From positions 55,149 to 119,148 of the forward strand of contig CAKTKC010000007.1 of the NCBI GenBank assembly GCA_934569225.1: a stretch of 64,000 nucleotides of DNA. Direction: 5' to 3'. Below the pieces are notes generated by a model, which did no database searches, was not told where the DNA came from, and worked only from the letters and a program-made list of their open reading frames with translations. Positions 43,123 through 51,302 of this stretch are shown here, piece by piece (the stretch's first letter is position 1; each line of letters opens with the position of its first letter). This DNA is from an uncultured Oscillospiraceae bacterium (GTDB taxonomy: Bacteria; Bacillota; Clostridia; Oscillospirales; Oscillospiraceae). The position numbers and the translations under genes are program-made.

Positions 43123-45504
43123 TTAGCCCATCACGACTTCCACGTCGCAGACGGCGCCCACGGGCAGCACAGGCAGCTTGCGTACCTGCTTGCCGTTCAT
43201 GGTGATGCTCCTGACGCCCTTTTCCACGCCGTCGGGATTGATTACATGGATGCGGTACTCCCCGCCGCGCCACTTCCGGCGGACGGAAAACTCCTTCCAG
43301 TCGGCGGGGATGCAGGGATCGACGGTGATGCCGTCGAAATCCGGACGGATGCCCAGCATGTACTGGGTGGCTGCGAAGTAAGCCCAGCCGGAGGAGCCGG
43401 TCATGAAAGGATGACGCGCCCGGCCGTAAGCGGTGTGATCCTTGCCCACCACGAACTGGCAGTAGGAGTAAGGCTCGGACTGGCGAACCTCAATGATATC
43501 GTTTTGCAGTGCCGGACACAGGGCGTTGTAGAACTTCATTGCCCGGCTGCCGCGACCAAGAATGGCCTCGGCGCACCATGCCCAGGGGTTGGGATGGCTG
43601 AAAACGGCGCCGTTTTCCTTCAGACCCGGATACACCCGGGTGACGAAGCCGATGCTGTCGTCGGGGGTAGTGAAGCAGGGGGCGTTGAGCATCAGGCCGT
43701 AGGGTGTGTACAGATATTCGTCCACGCTGTCCATGGCGGAGATGCCATGCTCGTGGTCGGCGACACCGGAAAGCACAGCCCAGGTGTTGCTCTCCATATG
43801 CACCCGGCCTTCGGTGTCTGCCTGGGTGCCGATCTTGCGGTTGCCGGCGGTGATGCCGCGGATGTACCACTTGCCGTCCCAGAGGACGGACTCGCTGACT
43901 TCTTTGACATGCTCGGCGATTTTTGCATATTCGGCCGCGTCCTTCGTCTCGCCAAGCTGCTCGGCCAGCGCGATGAAATTCCGGAGCGCCCAGTGGTGCA
44001 GGAAGCTGACCATGGCGCTTTCGCCGCCGCCCAGGTTCAGGCAGTCGTTCCAGTCGGCGCGCAGACCCTTGCAGATGCCGTTGATACCCACCTGCCGGGC
44101 GGAGAAGTCCAGGATGCGCTTCATATGCTCGTAAACCGTGCCCTCGCCGCCGTCGGCGTAGGTCACCACCTGATGGGCAAAGGCCATGTCGCCGGTCTCC
44201 CGGATGTACTGGACGATGGCGGTCACCAGCCACAGGGCGTCGTCGGCGCAGGCGTCCTTCAGACCGTGGACGATCTGGCTCTTATCCGGGGTGGGAACCA
44301 CCGTGGGGGACTTGAAGGACTGGGGCTTTTCCTCCGGCTCGAACCAGCGAGGCTCAAACAGGTGCAGGCCGTAGCCCTCCTTGGTCAGCGCCCGCAGCAG
44401 CTCGATGATGCGGCCGCGGCACTTGTCGGGATTGGAATGGGGAATCGTCATGGCGTCCTGGGCGGTGTCCCGGTAGCCGAGACCCGTTCTGCCGCCCACC
44501 TCGATGAAGGAGGTGAACCGGGAGAACATGACGTTGATCTCGCTCTGATACAGGTTCCAGATGTTCAGCTCGGTGTTCATGCCCTCGTTGGGGGTGGACA
44601 CCTGTAAGCAGCTGAGCTTGTCGTCCCAGAACGTTTGCAGACGGGCAAAGTCCTCGTCGGCTCTGGCCTGGGTGTACTTCCGGCGCATTTTCTTGCCGGA
44701 TTCGATGCCGCCCTCGCCCAGGAGGAACAGAAGGCGGGTTTCCTCGCCGGGCTGAAGGGTGAGCATCTTCTGCAGGACGCCGCAATGATTGCCGCCCTTT
44801 TCGAAAGAGCCGCCGCACACGCCGGCCTCCACCACCAATGGATTGCGTTCGGTGCGGTAGCTGCCGATAAAGCTGTCGCGCACACTGTCAAAACCGTTCG
44901 GGGTAAAATCGGAGGTAAAGAACTGGCAGCCGTCCTCTTCGTAGTGGAGCTCGTTCTCAATGACGCCGTCCTCATACCGGCTGCCGGTGGCGTACAGGCT
45001 CATCTGGAAGTTCTTGTTGTCCATGTCCACCTGGTGGAAGCTGAATTCCAGATAGGAGAACACGGAAAGATGGCGCACTTTATCAGAATCGTTGCGCAGC
45101 TTCACGTCCCAGATCTCCACGGGGTCGTCCATGGCGACGAAGAGCTTCTGCTCGGCGCCGATGTCGGAGTAATCGGAGTGATACTTGATATAGCTCAGGC
45201 CGTGGCGGCAGGAGAAATGCTCCTTGGGCTTGCCCACGGGCTGCCAGGAGATGCTCCAATAGTCGCCGGTGTCCTGATCCCGCAGGTACACGTAGTGTCC
45301 GGGGCCGTCCATGGGAACGCCGTTGGGACGGAACCGGGTGATGCGATGGTATTCAGGAGATTTGTACAGCAGGTATCCGCCCGCCGTGTGGTTGAATACG
45401 CCATACATATCCTTGAGGCCGATGTAGTTTGTCCAGGAAACGGGGACATCTACCCGATCGATGACATATTCCCGATGCTCATTGTCAAAGTACCCATAAC
45501 GCAT
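43123..45504 (-). CDS. GH94 N,N'-diacetylchitobiose phosphorylase
   Basis: Cytoplasmic inverting phosphorylase of 793 residues. From memory the sequence follows the Vibrio chitobiose phosphorylase closely along its length: opening RYGYFDNEHREYVI, then SFIEVGGRTGLGYRDTAQDA, the catalytic acid Asp in GLRADWNDCLNLGGGES, and ENGAVFSHPNPWAW. It would convert (GlcNAc)2 plus phosphate to GlcNAc-1-phosphate and GlcNAc. GGAGG before the ATG at 45504 sets the start. Cellobiose or other disaccharide specificity remains possible. Confidence 0.88.
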   Translation of the reverse strand: MRYGYFDNEHREYVIDRVDVPVSWTNYIGLKDMYGVFNHTAGGYLLYKSPEYHRITRFRPNGVPMDGPGHYVYLRDQDTGDYWSISWQPVGKPKEHFSCRHGLSYIKYHSDYSDIGAEQKLFVAMDDPVEIWDVKLRNDSDKVRHLSVFSYLEFSFHQVDMDNKNFQMSLYATGSRYEDGVIENELHYEEDGCQFFTSDFTPNGFDSVRDSFIGSYRTERNPLVVEAGVCGGSFEKGGNHCGVLQKMLTLQPGEETRLLFLLGEGGIESGKKMRRKYTQARADEDFARLQTFWDDKLSCLQVSTPNEGMNTELNIWNLYQSEINVMFSRFTSFIEVGGRTGLGYRDTAQDAMTIPHSNPDKCRGRIIELLRALTKEGYGLHLFEPRWFEPEEKPQSFKSPTVVPTPDKSQIVHGLKDACADDALWLVTAIVQYIRETGDMAFAHQVVTYADGGEGTVYEHMKRILDFSARQVGINGICKGLRADWNDCLNLGGGESAMVSFLHHWALRNFIALAEQLGETKDAAEYAKIAEHVKEVSESVLWDGKWYIRGITAGNRKIGTQADTEGRVHMESNTWAVLSGVADHEHGISAMDSVDEYLYTPYGLMLNAPCFTTPDDSIGFVTRVYPGLKENGAVFSHPNPWAWCAEAILGRGSRAMKFYNALCPALQNDIIEVRQSEPYSYCQFVVGKDHTAYGRARHPFMTGSSGWAYFAATQYMLGIRPDFDGITVDPCIPADWKEFSVRRKWRGGEYRIHVINPDGVEKGVRSITMNGKQVRKLPVLPVGAVCDVEVVMG

Positions 45505-45550
45505 AAGGTTACCTCCGCCTGATTTGGGCAATGTATTGATTTTTCACAAT

Positions 45551-45556
45551 GAGTAT
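45551..45556 (-). promoter_or_regulatory. Probable -10 box of the GH94 operon
   Basis: TATACT on the minus strand, preceded by an AT-rich tract without a good -35. An activator may be needed. Confidence 0.4.
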
Positions 45557-45645
45557 ATCAAAAAAAGAGCAATTTGAAAAGGTCTGAAAATGTACCTTCT
45601 TGCCTGTCGTTGCACTTTATTTTCCAAAGTGAACAATTCCAGACT

Positions 45646-45674
45646 TTGACATCCGTACCGCGCCGGACTATAAT
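45646..45674 (+). promoter_or_regulatory. Promoter of the GH18 gene
   Basis: Perfect TTGACA (45646-45651), 17 bases, perfect TATAAT (45669-45674). Confidence 0.85.
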
Positions 45675-45707
45675 GGCAGAAGAATGAAAATAAGGAGCGT
45701 GCCTATC

Positions 45708-46703
45708 ATGAAATGCGATGTCATTGCCTACTGCTGGAACGACGCCCTGGCGGGCTTTACCCAGGAGGACGCCCGGCGCCTGACTCACGTGAATCTGGCC
45801 TTCGGACGCATTCAGGACGGGCTGCTGGATCTGCATCTGCTGAAATATCTCCATCTGCTGCCAAAGCTGCGGGAATGGAATCCGGAAATGAAAATCGTCC
45901 TGTCCGTGGGCGGATGGGGGGCGGACGGTTTCTCCGACATGGCCATGACGGAGAAAGGCCGCCGGAAGTTTGCCCGGTCCTGCCTGGATGCGGTGGAAAA
46001 ATACGGCCTGGACGGCATCGACATTGACTGGGAGTACCCCTGCAACGACGCCGCGGGCATAGGCGCAGACCCGAGAGACAAGGAAAATTTTACCGCTCTG
46101 CTGAAGACTTTGCGGGAGTATCTGGGAGAAAAGCGTATCGTGTCCGTGGCCGTGGGCGCGAGCCAGCGGTGCATTGCGGACACGCAGATGGATAAGGTCG
46201 CGGAAATCGTGGACTATGTGCAGCTCATGACCTACGACATGGTGGACGGCACCCGCGCCGGACATCACGCGGCGCTGGGGGCGACCAAGGGCGACAAGTC
46301 CGGCCTGAACACCCGGGACACCGTGGAAGCCTACCACCGGGCGGGCGTTCCCTATGAAAAGCTCGTCATCGGCGCGGCATTCTACGGCCGGCACTTTGAG
46401 GTCACGTCCTTTGAGAACCATGGCCTTTTGCAGCCCTCCGGCGGCGGACTGCCCGGCCCCACCTATGGGGAGATCACCCCGGAATATCTCCGGGAGAATC
46501 ATTTCCAGGTGTACTGGGATGCCGACGCGGAGGCAAACTACCTGTGGAACGGCAAGACTCTCGTCAGCTACGAGTCCCCCAGGGCGGTGCGCCTGAAGTG
46601 CAAGTATGTCAAGGAGAAGAAGCTTCTCGGCATTATGTACTGGGAGCACGGAAACGACCCCACCCGGGAACTGCTGGGTGCCATTGCGGACGAGATTCAA
46701 TAA
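45708..46703 (+). CDS. Cytoplasmic GH18 chitinase/chitodextrinase-like enzyme
   Basis: GH18 enzyme of 331 residues with the complete catalytic motif GLDGIDIDWEYP (DxxDxDxE) and family elements VLSVGGWG and QLMTYDM. It has no signal peptide, so it acts inside the cell on imported chito-oligosaccharides or glycans. Start ATG 45708 follows AAGGAG at 45692-45697; an ATG at 45684 has no ribosome site. It is transcribed away from the diacetylchitobiose phosphorylase gene, which could use its product. Confidence 0.9.
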   Translation: MKCDVIAYCWNDALAGFTQEDARRLTHVNLAFGRIQDGLLDLHLLKYLHLLPKLREWNPEMKIVLSVGGWGADGFSDMAMTEKGRRKFARSCLDAVEKYGLDGIDIDWEYPCNDAAGIGADPRDKENFTALLKTLREYLGEKRIVSVAVGASQRCIADTQMDKVAEIVDYVQLMTYDMVDGTRAGHHAALGATKGDKSGLNTRDTVEAYHRAGVPYEKLVIGAAFYGRHFEVTSFENHGLLQPSGGGLPGPTYGEITPEYLRENHFQVYWDADAEANYLWNGKTLVSYESPRAVRLKCKYVKEKKLLGIMYWEHGNDPTRELLGAIADEIQ

Positions 46704-46713
46704 GAAAAAAGCT

Positions 46714-46741
46714 GCGGGCGGCTCCGTCAGGAGCCGCCCGC
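46714..46741. terminator. Bidirectional terminator between GH18 and hisS
   Basis: GCGGGCGGCTCC (46714-46725) pairs with GGAGCCGCCCGC (46730-46741) between convergent genes. The upstream A-rich tract supplies the T run for the minus strand. Confidence 0.75.
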
Positions 46742-46748
46742 TTGCGTA

Positions 46749-48101
46749 TCATTTTTCCAGAATCAGCGTGCCGCTCTCCGCGTTCAGTGATGCCTTGATG
46801 TGGTCGGCGGCTTCGGCGGGGGTGAGCTTCCGCTGCTCGCCGGTCTTCATGTTCTTGACGCTGCATTTGCCCTCCGCGATCTCATCCTCACCCAGAAGAA
46901 CGGCGAAGGGAACCTTCAGCTTGTCGGCGTAGGCCATTTTCTGCTTGAACTTTTTTTGCTCACAGTACAGCTGTACCCGCAGTCCCGAAGAGCGAAGCGT
47001 CTCCGCCAGCGCAATGGCTGGGGCGATGTCTCCCATGGGCAGCACCAGCGCGTCCGCAGGGGCGCTGGGCAGTTCGGGGTTCAGAAGACCCTGCTCGTCC
47101 AGAACGTAGAACAGCCGGGTCAGGCCGATGGAAATGCCAACGCCGGGCAGCTGCTTTTCAATATAGTAACCCGCCAGATTGTCGTACCGGCCGCCGGAGC
47201 AGACGGAGCCCAGCTCGGGGTGATCCAGCAGAAGGGTCTCGTAGACGGTGCCGGTGTAGTAGTCCAGTCCCCGGGCGATGGTCAGGTCAACGACGAAGTT
47301 TTCTTCCGGCATTCCGAAGGCCGCCAGGTTGGAAGCGACCACCTTCAATTCGCCGAGACCGGTATCAAAAGTCTCATTCCGTCCTGCGTAGTTTTCCAGC
47401 GCGGCAAGGACTTCCGCATTCGTCCCCTTGATGGAAATGAAGGCGAGAATGTCATCCGCCTGCTGCTCGGTCAGGCCGCAGTCCTCCAGAAGAATGACCT
47501 TTACCTTGTCAACGCCGATCTTGTCCAGCTTGTCCACGGTGCGCATGATGTCGCCGGATTTCTCCGTCAGACCCATCATGGCGTAGAAGCCGTTGAGAAC
47601 CTTCCGGTTGTTAACGTGGATCTGGAACCGGGTCAGGCCGAAGCCCTTGAACACCTTATAGATAATGGCGGGAATTTCCGCCTCGTTGAGAATGTCCAGC
47701 TTCCCGTCACCGATGATATCGATGTCCGCCTGGTAGAATTCCCGGAACCGGCCGCGCTGCGCCCGCTCGCCCCGGTAGACCTTGCTAATCTGGAAGCGGC
47801 GGAAGGGGAAGGCAAGCTCGTTGTAGTGCAGGGCGACGTATTTTGCCAGCGGCACCGTCAGGTCGAAGCGCAGCGCAAGGTCGCTGTCGCCTTTGGTGAA
47901 GCGGTAAATCTGCTTTTCCGTTTCGCCGCCGCCCTTGGCAAGCAGAATCTGGGCGTCCTCGATCACCGGGGTGTCCAGGGGGGCAAAGCCGTAGGAGGCG
48001 TAGGTCTTGCGCAGAACCTCCGCCATCTGGTCAAATTTCAGCTGCTTTTCCGGCAGCAGCTCCATAAAGCCGGACAGTGTCCGGGGCTTGATGATCTCCA
48101 T
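46749..48101 (-). CDS. hisS: Histidyl-tRNA synthetase
   Basis: Class II synthetase of 450 residues that charges tRNA-His. Motif 1 and 2 regions are present (ALRFDLTVPLAKYVA; GRFREFYQADIDIIG), as is the histidine-specific motif LTIARGLDYYTG and a C-terminal anticodon-binding domain. The start ATG at 48101 is preceded by GGAGAGG; the open frame beyond it runs into the mgsA gene and is discarded. No T-box lies upstream; the gene probably shares a transcript with mgsA and the MinD-like gene. Confidence 0.95.
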   Translation of the reverse strand: MEIIKPRTLSGFMELLPEKQLKFDQMAEVLRKTYASYGFAPLDTPVIEDAQILLAKGGGETEKQIYRFTKGDSDLALRFDLTVPLAKYVALHYNELAFPFRRFQISKVYRGERAQRGRFREFYQADIDIIGDGKLDILNEAEIPAIIYKVFKGFGLTRFQIHVNNRKVLNGFYAMMGLTEKSGDIMRTVDKLDKIGVDKVKVILLEDCGLTEQQADDILAFISIKGTNAEVLAALENYAGRNETFDTGLGELKVVASNLAAFGMPEENFVVDLTIARGLDYYTGTVYETLLLDHPELGSVCSGGRYDNLAGYYIEKQLPGVGISIGLTRLFYVLDEQGLLNPELPSAPADALVLPMGDIAPAIALAETLRSSGLRVQLYCEQKKFKQKMAYADKLKVPFAVLLGEDEIAEGKCSVKNMKTGEQRKLTPAEAADHIKASLNAESGTLILEK

Positions 48102-48153
48102 AGTTATCCTCTCCAATAGTAAGCCGCAGGGCACTCCGCGATTCAGAGCTTCC

Positions 48154-48567
48154 TTAATAACGGGTCTTGTTGTGCAGCATTTCCCGCCAATCCAGATCGC
48201 CCCGCTGCAGGCCCATGATGAGCATTTCCGCCGAGGCCAGGTTGGTGGCGATGGGAACATTGTGCCGGTCGCAGTGCCGGATGGTCTCGATCATCTGGGC
48301 GTCGTCCCAGGGGTCGGTGGTGTTGGGGTCGGTGAACAGCAGCACCAGATCGATTTCGTTGTAGGCAATGCGGGCGTTGATCTGCTGGTGACCGCCCTGC
48401 TTATGGGAAAGCAGCAGCGTAATGGGCAGACCGGTATTGTCCGCAATGAGACGGCCGGTGGTGGCCGTGGCAAACAGATTGTGCTTCATGAGGACGCTCT
48501 TGTAGGCGGTGCAGAATTGAACCATCAGTTCTTTTTTCTTGTCATGCGCCAAAAATGCGATATTCAC
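48154..48567 (-). CDS. mgsA: Methylglyoxal synthase
   Basis: Enzyme of 137 residues that converts dihydroxyacetone phosphate to methylglyoxal and phosphate. It has the family motifs ATATTGRLI, LSHKQGGHQQI, and FTDPNTTDPWDDAQM with the catalytic Asp. The GTG at 48567 lies 8 bases after AAGGAG and is preferred over the GTG at 48576, which overlaps that site. Confidence 0.95.
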   Translation of the reverse strand: MNIAFLAHDKKKELMVQFCTAYKSVLMKHNLFATATTGRLIADNTGLPITLLLSHKQGGHQQINARIAYNEIDLVLLFTDPNTTDPWDDAQMIETIRHCDRHNVPIATNLASAEMLIMGLQRGDLDWREMLHNKTRY

Positions 48568-48601
48568 AACAGTCACTCCTTAATTGTATATGTATCCGTT
48601 A

Positions 48602-49342
48602 TCAGTGGAGGGCGATCGGTTCGTGGAAGCCCTGAATGCGTCTGGCAATTCTGCGGCTGGCCTTTGCCGCCTTGCAGTTGGGGGAATAGCGAAGAAGACT
48701 CTGGCCGAAGGATGCCGCAAGGGTCACATGGGTGTCCTCCGGGACGATCCCGGCGAGGGGCAGTCCGGCGGCGTCCATCACGTCGTCGATGGTCAGGCAC
48801 ACCGTACCCAGCATACTCTTGTCCACCCGGTTGACGATGAGGCGGATGTTTTTCTTGCCCATCAGCTCCAATAGGTCGCCCACCCGGGAAGCGTCCCGCA
48901 CGGCGGCGGGGCCTGCCCCCGTGACCAGCAGGAAGCGGTCGGCGAACTGCGCCGTCAGCCGGAAACCGGCGTCCACCCCGGCGGGGGCGTCCAGGAACAC
49001 GTAGTCATACAACTGACGCGCCCAGGCAAGCATTTCCCCGAAGGCGGCGGCGTTGATCTTCTCCACCGGGCAGTTCATGGGTGCGGTCAGAAACGCGAGG
49101 GTTGGATAGACCGGGTGCCGGAAAGCGTCCTCCAGGGAGTAGCCCCCCTCGGAAACGTCCCAGAAGGACAGCGCGCCGCATTCGGAAAGCCCCAGAGAGA
49201 TGTCCAGATTCCGAAGCCCCACGTCGCAGTCGATGCACAGGACCCGTTTTCCTTCCTTGGAAAGGGCGGTGGCGAGGGCGGCGCAGAGGGAGGTTTTTCC
49301 CGTTCCGCCCTTCCCGGACACAACCGCGAAGAGTTCACCCAC
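48602..49342 (-). CDS. MinD/ParA-family ATPase
   Basis: Deviant Walker A ATPase of 246 residues, with VVSGKGGTGKTS at the N-terminus, the A' region CIDCDVGLRNLDISLG as in MinD, and Walker B YVFLDAPAG. The C-terminal end is basic (SRRIARRIQGF), where MinD has its membrane-targeting helix. No minC or minE is adjacent, so it could be a division-site MinD or a dedicated relative. GTG 49342 is chosen because GGAGG lies 9 bases upstream. Confidence 0.88.
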   Translation of the reverse strand: MGELFAVVSGKGGTGKTSLCAALATALSKEGKRVLCIDCDVGLRNLDISLGLSECGALSFWDVSEGGYSLEDAFRHPVYPTLAFLTAPMNCPVEKINAAAFGEMLAWARQLYDYVFLDAPAGVDAGFRLTAQFADRFLLVTGAGPAAVRDASRVGDLLELMGKKNIRLIVNRVDKSMLGTVCLTIDDVMDAAGLPLAGIVPEDTHVTLAASFGQSLLRYSPNCKAAKASRRIARRIQGFHEPIALH

Positions 49343-49519
49343 GCGCCATCGCCTCCAATGCCAGAATATAACCCCATTATAAAGGGATTTTTCACAAAAA
49401 GCAAGAGGAATTTCGCCCTTTTGGAAATGGTTTTCATCACAATGAACAAAAATATTTCTCCGCCGCCGCCTTTTTGGCTGCGAGAAACGCAAAATATGTC
49501 GCACCGGCACAAAAAGGGG

Positions 49520-49548
49520 TTGCACCCAAAGAAAAGGTGGTATATAAT
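49520..49548 (+). promoter_or_regulatory. Promoter of pta
   Basis: TTGCAC (49520-49525), 17 bases, perfect TATAAT (49543-49548). Confidence 0.8.
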
Positions 49549-49596
49549 AGTGGACGAAAATACGGGCGTATGCCCGGATATTGGAGGGAATGTTCC

Positions 49597-50595
49597 ATGT
49601 TCAATGCAATGATCGAAACGCTGAAAGCGAACCCCAGAAAGATCGTTTTTACCGAGGGCCACGACGCCCGCATTCTGGAGGCCACCGACCGTCTGGTCAA
49701 GGGCGGCTTCCTGACCCCCATCCTCATCGGCAACGTTGACGTTGTCAAGGCCAACGCGGCCAAGGGCGGCTACAACATCGAGGGCGTCGAAATCATCGAC
49801 CCTGAGACCTATCCCGAAATGGACGCCATGGTCGACAAAATGGTGGAGCTGCGCAAGGGCAAGATGACCCCTGACGAGTGCCGCAAGGCGCTGTCCAAGG
49901 GCAACTACTTCGGCACCATGCTGGTGAAGATGGGCTACGCCGACTCTCTGCTGGGCGGCGCGACCTATTCCACCGCCGACACCGTCCGTCCCGCTTTGCA
50001 GATCGTCAAGACCAAGAAGGGCGCGCATCTGGTGTCCTCCTGCTTCATTCTGGTGCGGGGCGACGAGAAGCTGGCCATGGGCGACTGCGCCATCAACATC
50101 AGCTATGAAGACTCTGTTGACAAGGAAGGCAATGTGACCCTGTCCGCCGCCCAGAAGCTGGCGGAGGTCGCCATCGAGACCGCCAAGACCGCCAAAGTCT
50201 TCGGCATTGACCCCAAGGTCGCCATGCTGAGCTTCTCCACCAACGGCTCCGGCAAGGGCGGCACCGTGAAGCTGAGCCACGACGCCACCGCCATCGCCAA
50301 GGAGATGGATCCCGAGCTGAAGATCGACGGCGAGATGCAGTTCGACGCTGCCGTCGCTCCCGAGGTCGGCCAGCTGAAGTTCCCCGGCTCTCCCGTTGCC
50401 GGTCACGCCAACACTTTCATCTTCCCCACCATCGAGGCGGGCAACATCGGCTACAAGATCGCCCAGCGTCTGGGCGGCTTCGAGGCCTACGGCCCCATCC
50501 TGCAGGGTCTGGCGGCGCCCATCAACGACCTGTCCCGGGGCTGCAACGCCGACGAGGTCTACAAGATGGCCATTATCACCGCCGCTCTGGTGTAA
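49597..50595 (+). CDS. pta: Phosphate acetyltransferase
   Basis: Enzyme of 332 residues that converts acetyl-CoA and phosphate to acetyl phosphate and CoA in fermentative acetate formation. Family motifs include FTEGHDARILEA, the GGATYSTADTVRPALQ region, and KFPGSPVAGHANTFIFP. GGAGGG at 49583-49588 supports ATG 49597. Codon usage is strongly biased (nearly all GGC, AAG, ACC), as in highly expressed genes. No acetate kinase gene is adjacent. Confidence 0.95.
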   Translation: MFNAMIETLKANPRKIVFTEGHDARILEATDRLVKGGFLTPILIGNVDVVKANAAKGGYNIEGVEIIDPETYPEMDAMVDKMVELRKGKMTPDECRKALSKGNYFGTMLVKMGYADSLLGGATYSTADTVRPALQIVKTKKGAHLVSSCFILVRGDEKLAMGDCAINISYEDSVDKEGNVTLSAAQKLAEVAIETAKTAKVFGIDPKVAMLSFSTNGSGKGGTVKLSHDATAIAKEMDPELKIDGEMQFDAAVAPEVGQLKFPGSPVAGHANTFIFPTIEAGNIGYKIAQRLGGFEAYGPILQGLAAPINDLSRGCNADEVYKMAIITAALV

Positions 50596-50608
50596 TCGAA
50601 ACCTACAT

Positions 50609-50638
50609 AAAATGCCGGCTCACATGAGCCGGCATTTT
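50609..50638 (+). terminator. Intrinsic terminator of pta
   Basis: AAAATGCCGGCTCA (50609-50622) pairs perfectly with TGAGCCGGCATTTT (50625-50638). Confidence 0.9.
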
Positions 50639-50747
50639 CGCTATAAAACGGCGAAGCAAAAAATTTTTTCCAATTTCCTGTAACCTTTCCCGAAAAAATC
50701 CCTCTTATAGGGTGAGGAGCCAAAAAAGAAATGGAGGTGTTCCCTCA

Positions 50748-51302
50748 GTGGAAGACGAAAAGATCATCGACCTGTATTGGGAAAGGAAGGATGAGGCCAT
50801 TATGGAGACCCAGGCGGCCTACGGACGGCAGCTGCAAACCATCGCCCAGCGCATCGTCCAGAGCTACGAGGACGCGGAGGAAAGCGTGAACGACACCTAT
50901 CTCGCCGCGTGGCGGACGATCCCGCCCAAGCGCCCGAAGTATTTCTTCGCGTATCTCGCGAAAATATGCCGGAATTTTGCCTTCGGCAAGCTGGACTGGC
51001 TGGACGCGGCCAGACGGAAGGCCGAGGTGGTGACGCTGAGCGAGGAAATGGAGCTGTGCATTCCCGACACCAGCCGGGATTCCGCCGCCGAGGGGCGGGA
51101 GATCACCCGGGCGCTGAACGCATTCCTCGGCACGCTGACTCAGGAGAACCGGCGGCTGTTCGTGCGGCGGTACTGGTACGTGGACACCGTGGCGGAGATC
51201 GCCCAGCGCTACAGCATGAGTGAAAGCAAGGTCAAGACCCGGCTCCACCGCATCCGGGAAAAGCTGCGGGTCTATCTGATGCAGGAGGGAATTGCCGTAT
51301 GA
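50748..51302 (+). CDS. ECF-type RNA polymerase sigma factor
   Basis: Sigma factor of 184 residues with region 2 (AEESVNDTYLAAWRTIPP) and region 4 helix-turn-helix (DTVAEIAQRYSMSESKVKTRLHRIREKL). It belongs to a Clostridia-type group encoded just before a membrane-anchored partner. GTG 50748 is the start: GGAGG at 50733-50737 lies 10 bases away. A TGTAACCTTT stretch at about 50680-50689 could be a self-recognised -35. Its stop overlaps the partner's ATG. Confidence 0.9.
   Translation: MEDEKIIDLYWERKDEAIMETQAAYGRQLQTIAQRIVQSYEDAEESVNDTYLAAWRTIPPKRPKYFFAYLAKICRNFAFGKLDWLDAARRKAEVVTLSEEMELCIPDTSRDSAAEGREITRALNAFLGTLTQENRRLFVRRYWYVDTVAEIAQRYSMSESKVKTRLHRIREKLRVYLMQEGIAV

Noticed and set aside
43096..44607. 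503-codon frame antisense to the GH94 gene
   Set aside because: Shadow of a gene with clear catalytic motifs.
46749..48101. T-box control of hisS
   Set aside because: Only about 50 bases separate hisS from mgsA, too short for a T-box.
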